Assembly (NCBI GenBank): GCA_037178625.1 | Contig: CM074134.1 | Span: 1,612,001 to 1,676,000, forward strand | Length of the DNA: 64,000 bases | Direction: 5' to 3' | Source: Skeletonema tropicum | Taxonomy: Eukaryota; Bacillariophyta; Thalassiosirophyceae; Thalassiosirales; Thalassiosiraceae | Shown here: positions 46,239-58,750 of the stretch, piece by piece | How the letters are laid out: every line of letters begins with the position of its first letter | How positions within the stretch are numbered: position 1 is the stretch's first letter | Translations under genes and position numbers: made by a program | The notes under the pieces: model-generated | What the model saw: only the letters and a program-made list of their open reading frames with translations | Told to the model about the DNA's origin: nothing | Database searches by the model: none

Positions 46239-46253
46239 TCGGCCCTCGGGGCC
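46239..46253 (+). repeat. E4 5' terminus: TC plus GC hairpin
   Basis: TC then GGCCCTCGGGGCC (46241-46253), identical to family A, although the following 90 bases differ. Confidence 0.8.
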
Positions 46254-46351
46254 CCGGGTCGAAACAAGCGCAGTGAAGTGTCGATAACGGGGCCGGGAGG
46301 TGCCCAACCCCTTATGGTCACAAATTCTCCATTTTTTTCCAAACTTTTTTC

Positions 46352-46483
46352 TACAGGGATCTTGGTAGGAATCAGTATAGTAGCTATTTAGTGAGAAGGT
46401 TTACCTGGGGGACACGTAGAGGCTCTGTAGACCCATACCGCTGTAGAATTTGTACTTGTTCCTACGTAGAAAGCGAGAAGTAC
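46352..46483 (+). promoter_or_regulatory. Conserved 5' subterminal block (E4)
   Basis: Shares GGTAGGAATCAGTA, TTTAGTGAGAAGGTTTA, GGACACGTAGAG and AGAAGTACCTG in order with E1 1418-1556, while surrounding sequence has diverged. Confidence 0.6.
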
Positions 46484-46632
46484 CTGGCTTAAATGCGCTT
46501 TTTACAGAAATTGATTGGCTATATCTGTCGAGGATACCGTCATTCGCAGAAAGAAATGCAGGTATATTGTCATTATAGGTGACATGTTTCTTCATCACGA
46601 GAAATATTCTCCCTTTGTTGTATCTGTCAATT

Positions 46633-46668
46633 GAAAATAATTTTGTCTTCAAGACAAATTTATTTTCC
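46633..46668. repeat. Family B palindrome after the helicase stop (E4)
   Basis: AAAATAATTTTGTCTTC and AAGACAAATTTATTTT form a near-perfect inverted repeat about 35 bp past the helicase stop (46702). Its position matches the family A palindrome at 1801-1832, its sequence does not. Confidence 0.8.
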
Positions 46669-46701
46669 ATGCAAGTTGTGAATATGGCATTGTATCGTCC
46701 A

Positions 46702-49700
46702 CTAGGAAAAATAATCGCGTGGCAATTGGTATTCTTTCTTCGCTTCTTTCCATTTTTTGTTTGGGTTGGTTATGATTTCGGTGATGCGGTTCGTCAGGTC
46801 CTCTCTATTTTTTATTAAAGTACCACTCACTGCCTTTTGGTAAGTTGTTTTCGTCATTTCATCAAGCTTTCTTTTGTTGTATCTTGTCTTGGTTTCTTCT
46901 GCCTTGCCGTCAAGGTATTTGACCCATTTGTCCCGCTTCTTGAAGAGTTTGCAGAGTTGGCCATCTTGGTTCGTCTTGCAATTGTGTAACCGTTCTACAG
47001 ACACGCTCGGCCCTGTCCAATAAATGGCACTATCCGTCGGGTGCATAACATTTTTGGAACCAAGTGTTTTGCCCCTGCTGGTAGCAACGTATCCTGTCCC
47101 AAGGCACTGGCTTCTCTCCCAGAGCTCATCTGACGGATCTATCACCATGCGATTCCATCGATCGTCCTTGCCGAACCCGGCCTCCATGCCCTGGCAGCGG
47201 TGTATTGTGATTGCGAATGCAATTTGCAGGGGCATGAACGTGGCAGTACAGCATCCTTTGTTGCAGATGTGAGTGTAGGGTGGTATTGGCACGTGCTGAG
47301 TGGAGTGGTGGAGTGGAGTGATTGCAAATTTGTGTAAAGAGGGATGATTGATCAGTGCCATGCTATATTTCGAGTTCAAGAATACATTTCTACTTTCACT
47401 CACCGTTGGATTCTTTTTGTCCCAGGGTTCAATGCCTTGCCGCGGTTTGAAGTATGGGAAATCAACGACTATATACTTTGGGAGGGATTCAACACCATTT
47501 GTGTTTGGTCCTACGGAGTGCTGCTCGTCATAAACGATGTCAATCACCTTCCCAATCGCTCCAACGTACAGGCCAGAGTTCGGATCAATGTTCGCTGTCT
47601 CCAGGCACACGTGCACACCAACGCAAACGTCTAAAGTGTACAACATCTTTTTGCCGAAGAAATGCGACTGGTACACAGTGGGATTGCCAACCATGTTGCT
47701 CCTGAATTGGCATCTGAGCCGTGCTACCGGTACTGACAGCCGTTTCTGTGTTTTTACGAGCATTTTGACATTTTGCTTATTCATTTCCTCCCGTTTTGCG
47801 TAGGCATGCAATGTTTTTGGATCGTCCTCGATAGTGTCTCTGAACTTGGAGGAATAGTAGCTTAAATGCAAGTTGATCAGACGACGTGCGTCCTCCTTTG
47901 TTTGATCGCCCACTCTCATTCTGTTCATCAATTCGCAGTCGTCCTTGTCTTGTGTCCGGAAGTTTCGAGTCAATTTGAACACATTATCTACCATCATGAC
48001 AGTAAGAATGTAACAACCTTCGTACTCGCATACCTGGTTGTTCTTGCTTCTTGCAGTCATTGATTGGGGTCTCTGATTACTGTGATACTTGTCATATCCG
48101 CTTATGGCTCCATTCTTGTCCGTTGGGGGCAATTGAAAATCGTCACCGAACAACAGTACAACAGGAACACCACCCCACAGCTCCGTGTTATTGTGACCGT
48201 AAAATGCGCATTCTCGAACGTGCTCTTCAGCTCCATATGTCACGTGTGAGTTCATCATGCTTCTCTCGTCGACCATCAAGACAAGAAGTTCCTTGAGCTT
48301 CTTTTGAAGCTCTTTCTTCCTTTCAGCATTCAAAGATGCCCATGGCACCTGCACGTTAATACCAAGAAGGGAATGCAGCGTGCAGCCCTTGACATTATAA
48401 GCAGCACTGCCTGACGGTGCGGCAACTTGGACTGTGTTGTTCACGTTGGTCATCTCTCTTATGATGGATATGATAGTGCTTATGACATGTGACTTCCCAC
48501 ATCCGCCCATGCCAGTAATGGTGGCTCGCAGTGGCAAGTAGTCTTCGTCGTTCTCTAGGAACTTGACAACTGTATCGACCGTCGCGAGCACTATCATTCG
48601 TTGTTCGTCGGATAGGTCGTTGATGTCATACTTTGTACCATCTGATTTTGTGGGAATATCAGTTGGATCATTCTCATCATTTAGTACCTTGGTAGCATGA
48701 TCCCTAATCATGATCGTGTACTCCTCCCCAGGCATTGTTATGTCCCTATCTCCCTGGAAGAAGCTCGCCGACCAATCGTGGTTCAATCCTATGTCCACTG
48801 TCATGTTTTCCGCAAGGATCGGGTTGGTCTTCATGTCAGTTAACTGGCTGGAATGGAAAAAGTTCAGGAATTGTTCCGCGTCTTCTGGATCGAGATCGTC
48901 TATGTTGACATCTGCCTGAATAGTGCCCTGCTTCGCCACTACCTCAATTCTCTTCTCGTGAGCATACCTTACAGCTCGCTCATATTCGGTGACAACATTT
49001 GTAGGGACAACTCTAGTGTCGAGCATTTTTTTGAAAGTGTCTATTGTCCGTTGTTTGTCTCTGGTACATAATGGATTCTTGAAACTCCACGGTTTGTGCA
49101 TGATTAACATCCCTCGTGCGTAATCGAAGTCGATAGGGTATCGTGGTCTGCAGTTGAGACCTCTTGGGAGTAGGATCCTGTTACATTCCCGATCGCTATC
49201 TGGGTCGATCATGAAGTTTTTCCTGCACCAAACCTTATAGAAATACTCGTCCAATGATAATCTGTTGTGTTTTTCATCACGTGTTGCGTAGCAATACACT
49301 AGATCTTTTGGCTTTGGGTCGGAGGATTTTCGCAGTTTCAGACAGTTTTGTATCGAAACGTAGGTGATAACATCCGAACACAGTGTTAAACTCAGACGAT
49401 CTATCTCGTGCACAGCCTCTTGAATGCTGATGAGCCTCTTGCTTGTCATCATGTTTAGGGACATCTTGACCAAGGTTTGGACGCCATTGATGTCGGCGGA
49501 GCTTTTGCTATTTGGTTTGATCACGATTTGATGGTTTGGAATCAAAATTCAGTAACATGGCAAAAAATAAAAATGTAGAGAAGACAAATTTATTTTGTCG
49601 ATGGAAATGTTACCAAGCAAAAGAAGTATAGATCTCACCTCTGGATGATGTTTTGCACAGCTTCCTTTTCCTGCTTTGAAGTGTGATTCTTCTTGCTTGC

Positions 49701-52700
49701 GTATGCTACGACATACTTGCAAACACTCTCTATCTCAGTAACATCCGGCTTGTCGGGGTGCGACCTGTAAATCAATAGCTGGATATCGACATTGCCCCTC
49801 CAGCATTGCAATAGCGTCTTGCTGTGCTGGACAGCCTTACGAGATTGCGTTCGCGGTAATCTGAAATGTTCTAAGCCTCTACGATCAGTGACAATGACCG
49901 ACATGTTGCAGAGCGGCTTTCCGGGTGTGTCACCTTTGCCGTACTCGGACTCTTTGCCATGATCAAACCTACACTCTCGTGGCTCATGCTTCCTGTTGTC
50001 ACCAAGGCAGTAATTATTGCATTTGTGCACCATGCATTCCTGACATAACAGTCGAACGTCCTCTCCTTTATCAGGACATTCACAAAACCGGTGCATTAGT
50101 GGATTGATCGAGTCGGGCGACCTGTCCGAAACGTGGTCTTCATTTACGCGAATGTCGGCTGTCATGTCCAACACTCCAGTGGCGTACTTTTCCATGACCT
50201 TAACCTTCTCCTCCTCCGACTTAGCCCGATAGAAATCATACAAATAAGACTTGTCCCTACCAATTCCCAGTAAGTGTAAATGAATCTGACCCCTCCCTGG
50301 TGCGAACTCGACCCTCGCCCAGTAGTGCTCAATACCAAGAGCATTTTTCACCACCGTGTCGAGAAACACCCTCGACCTCTTCATGAAGAAATCATTCACG
50401 TACAACGTAAATCGTTTGACGGATTTGGTCATTGCTACGAAGTCCTTCTTTGCTAGCAGTTCGGCATGCTCGATATTACCAGCTTGTTTCTCGAGCTTGA
50501 TCATTAGCCTTCGCAGATCTGGCCACCAATTCTCTGCACATGACAGCGTTGTGAAGTGGGTGGGAGGACCGTGTCCACGGGATATGTGGAAGTCTATCCA
50601 CGCTTCCAACTCTTCCGTCTTTCCTCGCCAGAAACTGTCTGATCCTCTTATGCCCTTTGCGAGGTAGCGCAACTTGTTCAAATACTTCATGTCTCCTGCC
50701 GCAAACTGTTGTTGTAACTCTTCCACCGTCGGAGGCATTCTGTCGCTAGCACCAAGGAAGTTCTTGTCCTTGTAGAAGAAGTTCCCCTGCGTGTTGTTTG
50801 TGTGTCTTTGCAGCATGTTGAAGACATACAAGCAAAACATTTGATCGTTGATGAACCTTCCATCTTTGAACCGTATCATATGCGTTGCCCAGCTATGGAT
50901 GTCTTTCACCTTTCCTCGTATTGGGTCATACACGTCACCAATACCGCCTGGGAAAAGACACGGATATGCATTCACGAAAATTTGTACCATTGCGTCGAAC
51001 TCACTGGTAGACGATGACGCAATTTTTGGATAACATTAATGGTCAGTTCAAAGAATGCATGGCATATTGAGGTGAAAAAACATGGCACTGGGAAGAATTG
51101 TTCACTTACTTCAAGGGCTTGCTGTGATCGATCGGAGGGAAGTTGAGAATCTTATCCTTCTGGCCTGTCTGTTTCGCTATGTTTACGAAATCTTTGATGA
51201 CTTTCGTTTGGGTGGCGTTGGGCGAATCACCTTTGTAGTTCGGGTGAATTGTCTGGACTTCAACGTCATCGTCATTAGATTCTGTATCACATTGGTTGCC
51301 CGACAGCGTTTCAGTTGCATTTGCGACAACATCTCTTCTGCTTCGCTTCGTTTTCAGAGTGTGTGTCTCTGCCACATCGTAGATAGAACCGTTCTTTATC
51401 CAATCAAGATTTGACTCCGAAATTGTAATGTCGTGGTAGCCGCGATGATGAATCTTGAGCCACCGCAGAGCTGCTAGGACTTTCTCCTTTCTCACTTTGT
51501 AATGACGACTTTTCTGAATGCCCTCGTGATGATCGCTCATGTGGCGGATAAAAATGACCATGTTCGATTTGGTTTGAGGCAGTTCTGTGCACATAGTTTC
51601 GATATCCTGTGGAAAGCAAACGCAATGGCCGTTGATACCATAGATACCGTCCTTGATGTGCATCGATGGTATGAATGGCGAACACCGTCGAATCAGCAGT
51701 TTTTCAGCCATTGTGAGGTCTTTCAGCTCGACCGGTATGTCGTACCTCACGACTTGTTTGCCGTCTTCGCCCATTTTGATGCATCCTTCGCTGTCACGTT
51801 CGTACCAGACTGGATGAAGGTTGTTCTCCAGGAAGTAGGATTCTGAGTGATTCTTTTTCTTGCATGTTTCGCATACGCTCCTTTCCTTAAATACCAACTT
51901 GTTCTCCAGGCAAACACTGCAGGTTTGTAGGTCCAGCGTTCTCATCTTATGCTCGAATTTCAACATCTCCTCTATAGTTTGTCTAGCTCGGTTTGTCTCG
52001 TTCGACCTGCCACGCTCACCATAGCAAGGGTTGTCCATGAATGTTACGTCAAGCGTGATGTTCAGTTTCTTGAATTCATTCCTCGCTCGATAATCCACCA
52101 TTTTTTTCATTACTGTGACCCTCTCTTGGTACTCTCTGAAGGTTGGAGCATCATACGGCTTCTTCTCGTAGAATTTATCCACAATACCGTAACATAGAGA
52201 ATCAAAGTATAACTGGTTTATGACTGACCTTGCCTTCTCGTAATCATTCCCTGAATTGGCCCAGCTAATGTACTTTCTTGTGTCGCGCCTCTGGTCTAGA
52301 TATGCTGCACCGCTCTTAACTCGTCGTGATTTGTACCAGTGGTTATGCCCAGTCACTCCACTCGATGTTCTTTGTCTGTAATTCTTTTCTGACCTCGACG
52401 TGTGCATGGGAATCTTTTCTTCCTTGCTAGATGCTGATTCGTCGAATTCAAATTCTTCTGTCACTTCCGATTTTAATGAGGCGCAATCACTGTCATTTTC
52501 ATCGACTGTTTCGTACGGAGGAATGACAACCACTTTGTCGAGACCCTTCCACTTCGGCGAAGGATTCACCAACCTCTTGTCTTCCAATGGTCGAACGATT
52601 TCCAACCGCTTCACATGGTGGACCTTTCTCATGAGCCACGTGCCGTCAGATATCTGAATAATCTCTTCTGATGTAGGATCACCAATGGCGACAATTACGC

Positions 52701-54932
52701 CCTTCCTTGGTACGTCTTGCTTTGAGCTCCTGTATTCTATGATGTCACCCATCTGAACGAATGTATTTAAGTCGCTGGATGCTGGCTGAACTTCATCGTC
52801 GCAGTCGAAGTTACAATCGACGTGAATGTAATTGTAATTGTCGTCGGAGCTCAATCGAACTTGATGGATGTCACCTGAGGTTGATGGTTGTAAAATAATT
52901 TTGTACAGATGTCAAATTTATTTTGATGATGTATATAAGTATTTGCTTTAGACAAAGAGCACTTACCTTCTGTATCGACGGAGAGATGGTCATCTTGGTC
53001 CGATTGAAATTGATACGACGCATCATCAATGATCTGTGCATCTGACATTACTACGTCAGAGCCCTCCGAAGTCTGTCTGTCAAGAATTTCCACCTCTTCT
53101 TCGTCTTCTTCGCTATCACTGACTGGATCATGATCAGACCTAGGTTCGTGTATGCGGTGGTGTTGATAGGACTTCATAATATGGGCCATAACGTTGTATA
53201 TTTCAGTCCGCATCCTACTAATGTCGGATTCAGTATAGCCAAACAACTCGTGACCACTAATACTGGTGGAGAAATTGTCTATCACATCCGTCATTTTCAC
53301 ATTAGGCATTTTCACCTCTGCATCGTTCAACATCCGCACTAGGTTCACAACGTAACGACAGACATGTACACCACAATCATAGCTGTTGGTCTGCACGAGA
53401 ACTGATGGAAGGTAGTATTCTTGTGAGTTTGTCATCAGTAGTGTATGACAGGATAAAATAATACATACTATGAGTACGACTCACCTTTGGGAGAATATAA
53501 TTTACATGACTCGTGCCGATGACTGAAAGGTCGGTTTGTTTTGTCCAGAGCATTGTTGTTGTACTTATCCCATTCCTTGTTGAGTATGCCTCGAACGGCT
53601 CTCGCAAGATGCTGCTTATTATGCACCGTTCCGCACCCGAGACAATCCAGATGGATCATGGCAAATACATCTCCTGTGTACATTGGATCGTTCCATCGTC
53701 TTTTAGTCTGATTTATGAGCTTCGGATTCAGCACCACTATCAAACTCCAATGATGAGCTAGATGCACCGGAAACAATACCATCGATTTGTCAAAGATGTT
53801 GACATTCTTTAGCCACTTTTGGTATCTCTCATTGTATCCATCGTTCAATACGCTCGAAAGAAGGAATGTTGAGCAAATGTGTACTGAAGACGTATTGTCC
53901 TCTGGACACCTTGGTGTAGTCACCCATTTGAACCAAAAATTGAGAACCGCATCATTTAAACACTCTTCCGGCTCAAGTGTTGCAAAATCCATACCGTGTA
54001 CTACCACAGCGTTCCTCTTAATGTTGTCTCTAAGAGAGTTCTCAAAATACGTCGACAGCGACGGAATGTCACGGCCATTAGCCAGATTCGACAACCTCGA
54101 CGATAGGTCCGAAGACAACCTGTCTGCTGACAAGAGTCTTTGGTCATTCGTCTTGAACGACAACGCAAAACAATGATTGACATTGGCATTTACAGCGATT
54201 GAGACCTGCTCGCGGAATGAAGACTTGGCCTCGGGCAATTTTCTTCTCTCCAGGGATGATATACCCGAACTGACCAAGCTGTCACAAATGGTGTGGCAAA
54301 CAGGACTGTCTAAGGAGTGTTTCTGTAAGTCCATTATGTTGCTAAGTGACACTAACACGATTATGGCAACAAGTTCCTGTGATTTGTGTTTCGGAATGAA
54401 ACGAAGCTTCGTCTCGCGATGACCGTCTATCAAATTTTGTTCAGCGACCATACTTTGCTTCTTGATCTCCTTCAGCGGTATGCCTATGTTTCGGACTTGC
54501 TTGACACATAGGATTTTCTGAAGCCAGGTTGTCACGAAGAATATAATATGTTTTAACGATATATTCGGAGCTGGAAGTAACATTGGGAAAAGACCAAAAT
54601 TGTCAGCGATGAGGTGAAGTATCGGACCTCAAAATATTTTTGTCGTGAGGACAAATTTATTTTCAGAAGCGTAAACCGTACCAGTGACACTCGTACAAGT
54701 ACAAAAACTCACCTTGTCTACTAGCAATGGACGATGTTGTATCTTTTACAGGTGTCACAACTGGAACTGAGATGTCTGCTAATGGCTCACCCGGTGGAGT
54801 AAACGACACTGGTAGTTAGTCCGATCCAGCCAGATGATTGGATTATATGAAAAAAGTAGGAGGGAAACAGAATATGTCAGTATAGAATTCGATCCTAGAA
54901 TGTTAACAAAGCAACATTTCACCCAATTGCAT
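46702..54932 (-). CDS. Fused Ulp1-like protease / Helitron Rep / PIF1-like helicase (E4)
   Basis: Proposed exons: 54932-54923, 54808-54713, 54570-53485, 53419-52967, 52874-51110, 51003-49639, 49507-47404, 47295-46702; total 7473 bp, in phase, about 2490 residues. The tiny first exon is the least certain. In order: a C48/Ulp1-like protease with HLAHHWSLIVV, HLDCLG and QTNSYDCGVHV (His, Asp, Gln-Cys); a Cys-x2-Cys region and a DUF6570-like segment (DLTMAEKLLIRRCSPFI); the Helitron N-terminal region (AYPCLFPGG) and Rep with HUH motif GQIHLHLLGIG (about 50275), Cys/His finger and Y2 motif YVVAY (about 49715); then helicase with GMGGCGKS, DERSM, GDDFQLPP, ITIHRCQG and ATSRGKTL. Rep nicks and joins single-stranded ends in rolling-circle transposition and the helicase unwinds; the protease role is unknown. 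All catalytic motifs look intact. Confidence 0.8.
49564..49596. repeat. Family B palindrome in Rep-to-helicase intron (E4)
   Basis: AAATAAAAATGTAGAG followed by AAGACAAATTTATTTT lies in the intron 49638-49508 that joins Rep and helicase. Confidence 0.7.
52892..52924. repeat. Family B palindrome in protease-to-Rep intron (E4)
   Basis: AAAATAATTTTGTACAG followed by ATGTCAAATTTATTTT lies in intron 52966-52875. Confidence 0.75.
54631..54663. repeat. Family B palindrome in intron before the protease (E4)
   Basis: AAAATATTTTTGTCGTGAG followed by GACAAATTTATTTT lies in intron 54712-54571. Confidence 0.75.
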
Positions 54933-54973
54933 AGATTGTACTCCCAAGCCATAATTTAATCATCAATCATGCA

Positions 54974-57900
54974 CTAATTGACAATGTCCTCCTCAATAGC
55001 ACTCCAAATCGGAAAGTCGCGACCACGATAGATGCTATTCCTGTCGCAATCTTTGACGTCATCGAAAGAGGTGTATCCAATTTCAGTCAAGTATTGCTTG
55101 ATACCCCAGTCAGTTAAATGCTTATTGAGCGGTTGGTTAAGCGTCTTTGTACCAAAGCCATTTTTGAAAGTAGCTTCCAATGCAGCTTTGATATCTTTAC
55201 ACAACTCATCATCATCTTTGTAAGTGACATTCTTCATGGATCCTTGACGATACTCCCCGTTGAAGAAGCCGTTATAAAGATTGGACGAAGATACTTTCAT
55301 CGCATCGAGAGCGATGACCGCTGGGACTGTGGCATCGGAAAACATGCTCTTGATGTTGGATTCAAACTTAGTCAAGTGCGTTTCGACTGGAAAGCCTTTT
55401 CCTGGGAAGTTCATAATGCAACACATCTTGTAGATCGGGTAGGTAGCCCCATTTTTGCGTGTCTTCTTTGAAATATTGTTGTCACCACCAAAGACGAGAG
55501 CTTTAATAGTGGTTTCATTGAAAACGTAGCAACTGGCAACTTCGTTCTGCTTGTGAACGTGCTTGAAGAATGTTTCGCACACAGACGTCATGGTTTCAGA
55601 CTTGAGCCACCATGCATCTACACCCATTTCCATGAAGATTATGAAGCAGCTTTGTCCACCAGTTTTCCTGTTGAAGATTGGAGGACTGACTTGCAGGGCT
55701 ACTCGACTGCTCTTCCGCTTCTTTACTGGAGATGCAACTTTCAAAATAGCTTCTTTACCGCCAGACACTAAGCCCCCCCATCCACCACGAGAGACTACGC
55801 CAGAAGACACTTCACCACCCTCGCTCGTCTGATCTCCCTGATATTTTTGTAACTCACCTTTCGAAATTAACTCAGTTGATGTGCTCTGAGTCGCATTGTT
55901 CTTCTCTTTCAACATTTCAATCTCTGCCTGTAACTTCTCGATCATGTCTGAGTCTTCCTTCGAAGTTTTAGCAGATTGACGATTGTTGGGGGTTGTAAAC
56001 AAACTTCGAGCCGACATTTTGGTGTCACTGATATCAATCTCATTTGGAAGAGCCTCTTTAGATGAATGCGATCTGTCACCGAAACTTGATTTGCCATTGG
56101 CATAACAGTCGAATAGAGATGGTCCCCTATCATTGCCAAAACCCGATTTCAAGCGCTTTGTATCAGGAAAGAACATCTCAAGTTTGTAATCTAATGGTTC
56201 GTCTGAACGATCAGAGCCGCTGCGTGACCTGATACCACCTCCAGCAGGTGAAGCTACCTCAGAGGACTCTTCACGATTACTGAACACAAACACTGATACA
56301 CCCGCAACAATACAACCACCATCACCAAGGCGATTCTCAATCTTAGTCCGATCTAACAACAGCCTGTACACAATAACGGGCGAAAAGGCATCGCGGGATT
56401 CTACACAAAATGGAAAACGCACTAATCTCGACACCTCACAATCTTTTAGCCCGTCAGGAGGAAGAATTAGCCCAATATCAACGCCAAAAATACGGCTAAA
56501 CGAGTCAAACAAGGTGTAATACCACTGGATTGTGTGTAATTCCCTCTTGTATGAATTGCTGCTCTCGAGAAGGAACTGACGGAGAACTGGTGTCACTTGA
56601 CTGAAGTAATCATGATCGTCGTCGACATGATCAAGAATCGTTTGAATGAAATCTACAAAAAGTGCCTCAGTACCGTGCCAACTAGCTTTTGTAGAATCAT
56701 TCAAAACGCAACTCGTCATATACGGAATGGATGTAGTGTTTCGCAGATCGATTGTCTCGTCACCGGGCTTAGTTTCGTAGTTTCTACCCGCAGTTGTAAT
56801 TAAGGACAAGCCATGTTTCTTCACAAGATCATCACAAGCCATGTTATCGACGTCGACGCTGACATTCACAACTTCATAGTAAATTGGAGGTTGTACAACC
56901 ATAGCAATCGACTTTATGACGTCCTTGGCTTGATCCGCCAACAATTGCGAAGGGCTATGTGGCTCTTCTTCCTCTGGAAGATCCTCAGCAGACGCTAGCT
57001 TATGAGAAGACTCATTTTTGATAGACGCGTCGAACTCCTTTGCAGCTTTGAGACTGTTAAAAATGCGACCTGTCGGTGCAATAAATTTGTAGTATTCCTT
57101 CCCAATATTAGAGCCACTCTTTCTAATAAGAGTCTTCCGGAGCCATTGACCGCTTGTCAACTCGTCGTGATAATACGGCTCATACCCATCACTTCGATGC
57201 ATAATAGAAAAGAGAAATAAATTTGTCATGAGCACATATTTATATTGTAGGATACACAAGATGTATGGTGCGAAACATTTAGCGGGACAAGCACAATAAA
57301 TGAGAGGAACGTATAAAACAGTAAAGTACTTACGACGCCTTATTGTTGACAAAATCACCATCACTCTTAGTTGGTGTTGATGAAACATCACCAGAGGAGT
57401 GAGTTGTGCGAGAATGAACTTGAGGGGCAGCCATCGTGCGATCGGCACTGTCAGAAAAAGGATAATTGAGGTTAATAAAAAATCGCGGAGAAAATAAAAT
57501 TGGCATGATCACAAAAATATGTTATGACGTCACTCACGATTTCACATCACATTTCTCGACTTTTTCTCTTGGCGAAACAGAGACGATGCTACCAGACTGC
57601 AGCTGGGTGCAACCGAAAGATAGCTGCTTCTTCGTGGACATTGTCTTAATGATCTCATCGATAAGAACTACCTTGTCGTTGCGAATGGCTTCCATACCGA
57701 TCGTAGCACTAACATACATCAATTCATGCTCGGAGCATGACTCGAACAACGAACGAAGCGTCGACAACGGATCGTCGAAATCAGAATCCATGGAACCCCC
57801 GAAAGATGACTCGGCCATATCGCGAAGAATCGCGCTGTCGATGATGAGATGTTTCCAGGAAACATTGTACACATCAAACTTACCAATAGGAGAGTTAGAA

Positions 57901-58067
57901 GGATGTGGAGCTGATGCGGATGATTGCGGATCTTTGGTGAGACTGACGCTTTGAGCGGCCTCTGCACCCTCTGCTGGAGATCGCTTACGAAGCTTTCGAG
58001 TGGAGCGGCTGGTGGTAGAAGAAGAAGTGCTGGAGGTAGCACGCTCGTTTGTAAATCCAAATTTCAT
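54974..58067 (-). CDS. MBD/TAM-like domain protein (E4), apparently intact
   Basis: Exons 58067-57538, 57447-57334 and 57191-54974 total 2862 bp, 953 residues, same exon number as family A. Starts MKFGFTN. The MBD-like domain begins exon 3: SGQWLRKTLIRKSGSNIGK then YYKFIAPTGRIFNSLKAAKEF, closer to the MBD/TAM consensus than the family A copy. One IDWY-type module follows (here IQWYYTLFDSF, then ILPPDG and GDGGCIVAGVSVF), then a coiled-coil segment (DMIEKLQAEIEMLKEKNN) and a C-terminal domain (from SCFIIFMEMGVDAWW) with no match in the truncated family A copies. A DNA-binding accessory protein is likely, possibly for methylated or silenced DNA. It ends 41 bp before the Rep-helicase start, so the two may be co-transcribed. 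Confidence 0.75.
57214..57245. repeat. Family B palindrome in MBD-gene intron 2 (E4)
   Basis: AAATAAATTTGTCATG followed by AGCACATATTTATAT lies in intron 57333-57192. Confidence 0.75.
57491..57520. repeat. Family B palindrome in MBD-gene intron 1 (E4)
   Basis: AAAATAAAATTGGCATG followed by ATCACAAAAATATG is a weaker copy in intron 57537-57448. Confidence 0.6.
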
Positions 58068-58750
58068 AGTAATGGCAGAGTAGTAATCGAATTGAATAAT
58101 ATTTTGACAAAAAAATATGAGAGGTCAAAAACAATGTTGTTGAGGAAAGGCGAAAAATACTGCCAGAAGCAAAATGAAGCAGACCAAGGCAACATATATT
58201 GATTCCTATGTTGAAATATCTTACAAAATATCGACTTCGACCACATCATCACCAACAGATACCACAGAGAACACACGTGCACGTGCAGAATATTTGACCA
58301 CATCATCACCAATAGATGACACGAAGAAGAACACGCGGACAGAATATCAGTGTCAACTTGACAGATATAGAGAACTGTGATGGGCAAAAGACGTGAAGAA
58401 AAACACATCATCAGAGCGATCTAGCTGTGCTCTAATAGCCCTATTGGCTTGTTGCAGATAAAATGTAACACAATACACACCTTACAAAGTAAATCGGATA
58501 AATTATCGGACAATTTTTTTTTTTGAGAATGGCTTATAAAAACAATACTAATTCCTACGTGTAAAATATCCTGATGTGTCATGATCAAACTGACATCATC
58601 ATTCCTTCTAAGGAACTTCAAGAAGACACCACATCATCGCATCACCGAACTTCCAGCCAGACACAAGAGCGAGACAGCGCAGCACCGACCAGCTACGATA
58701 TCGAAGCGCAAACATAACAAAAAAAAAACATCAAAAAACATAACATCATC
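58068..58750. promoter_or_regulatory. Divergent promoter region of family B (E4)
   Basis: 683 bp between the MBD gene and gene A. Contains a tandem repeat of about 56 bp (58234-58345) with CGACCACATCATCACCAA words and ACACGTGCACGTG. No sequence similarity to the family A promoter is obvious, although the position is the same. Confidence 0.5.
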
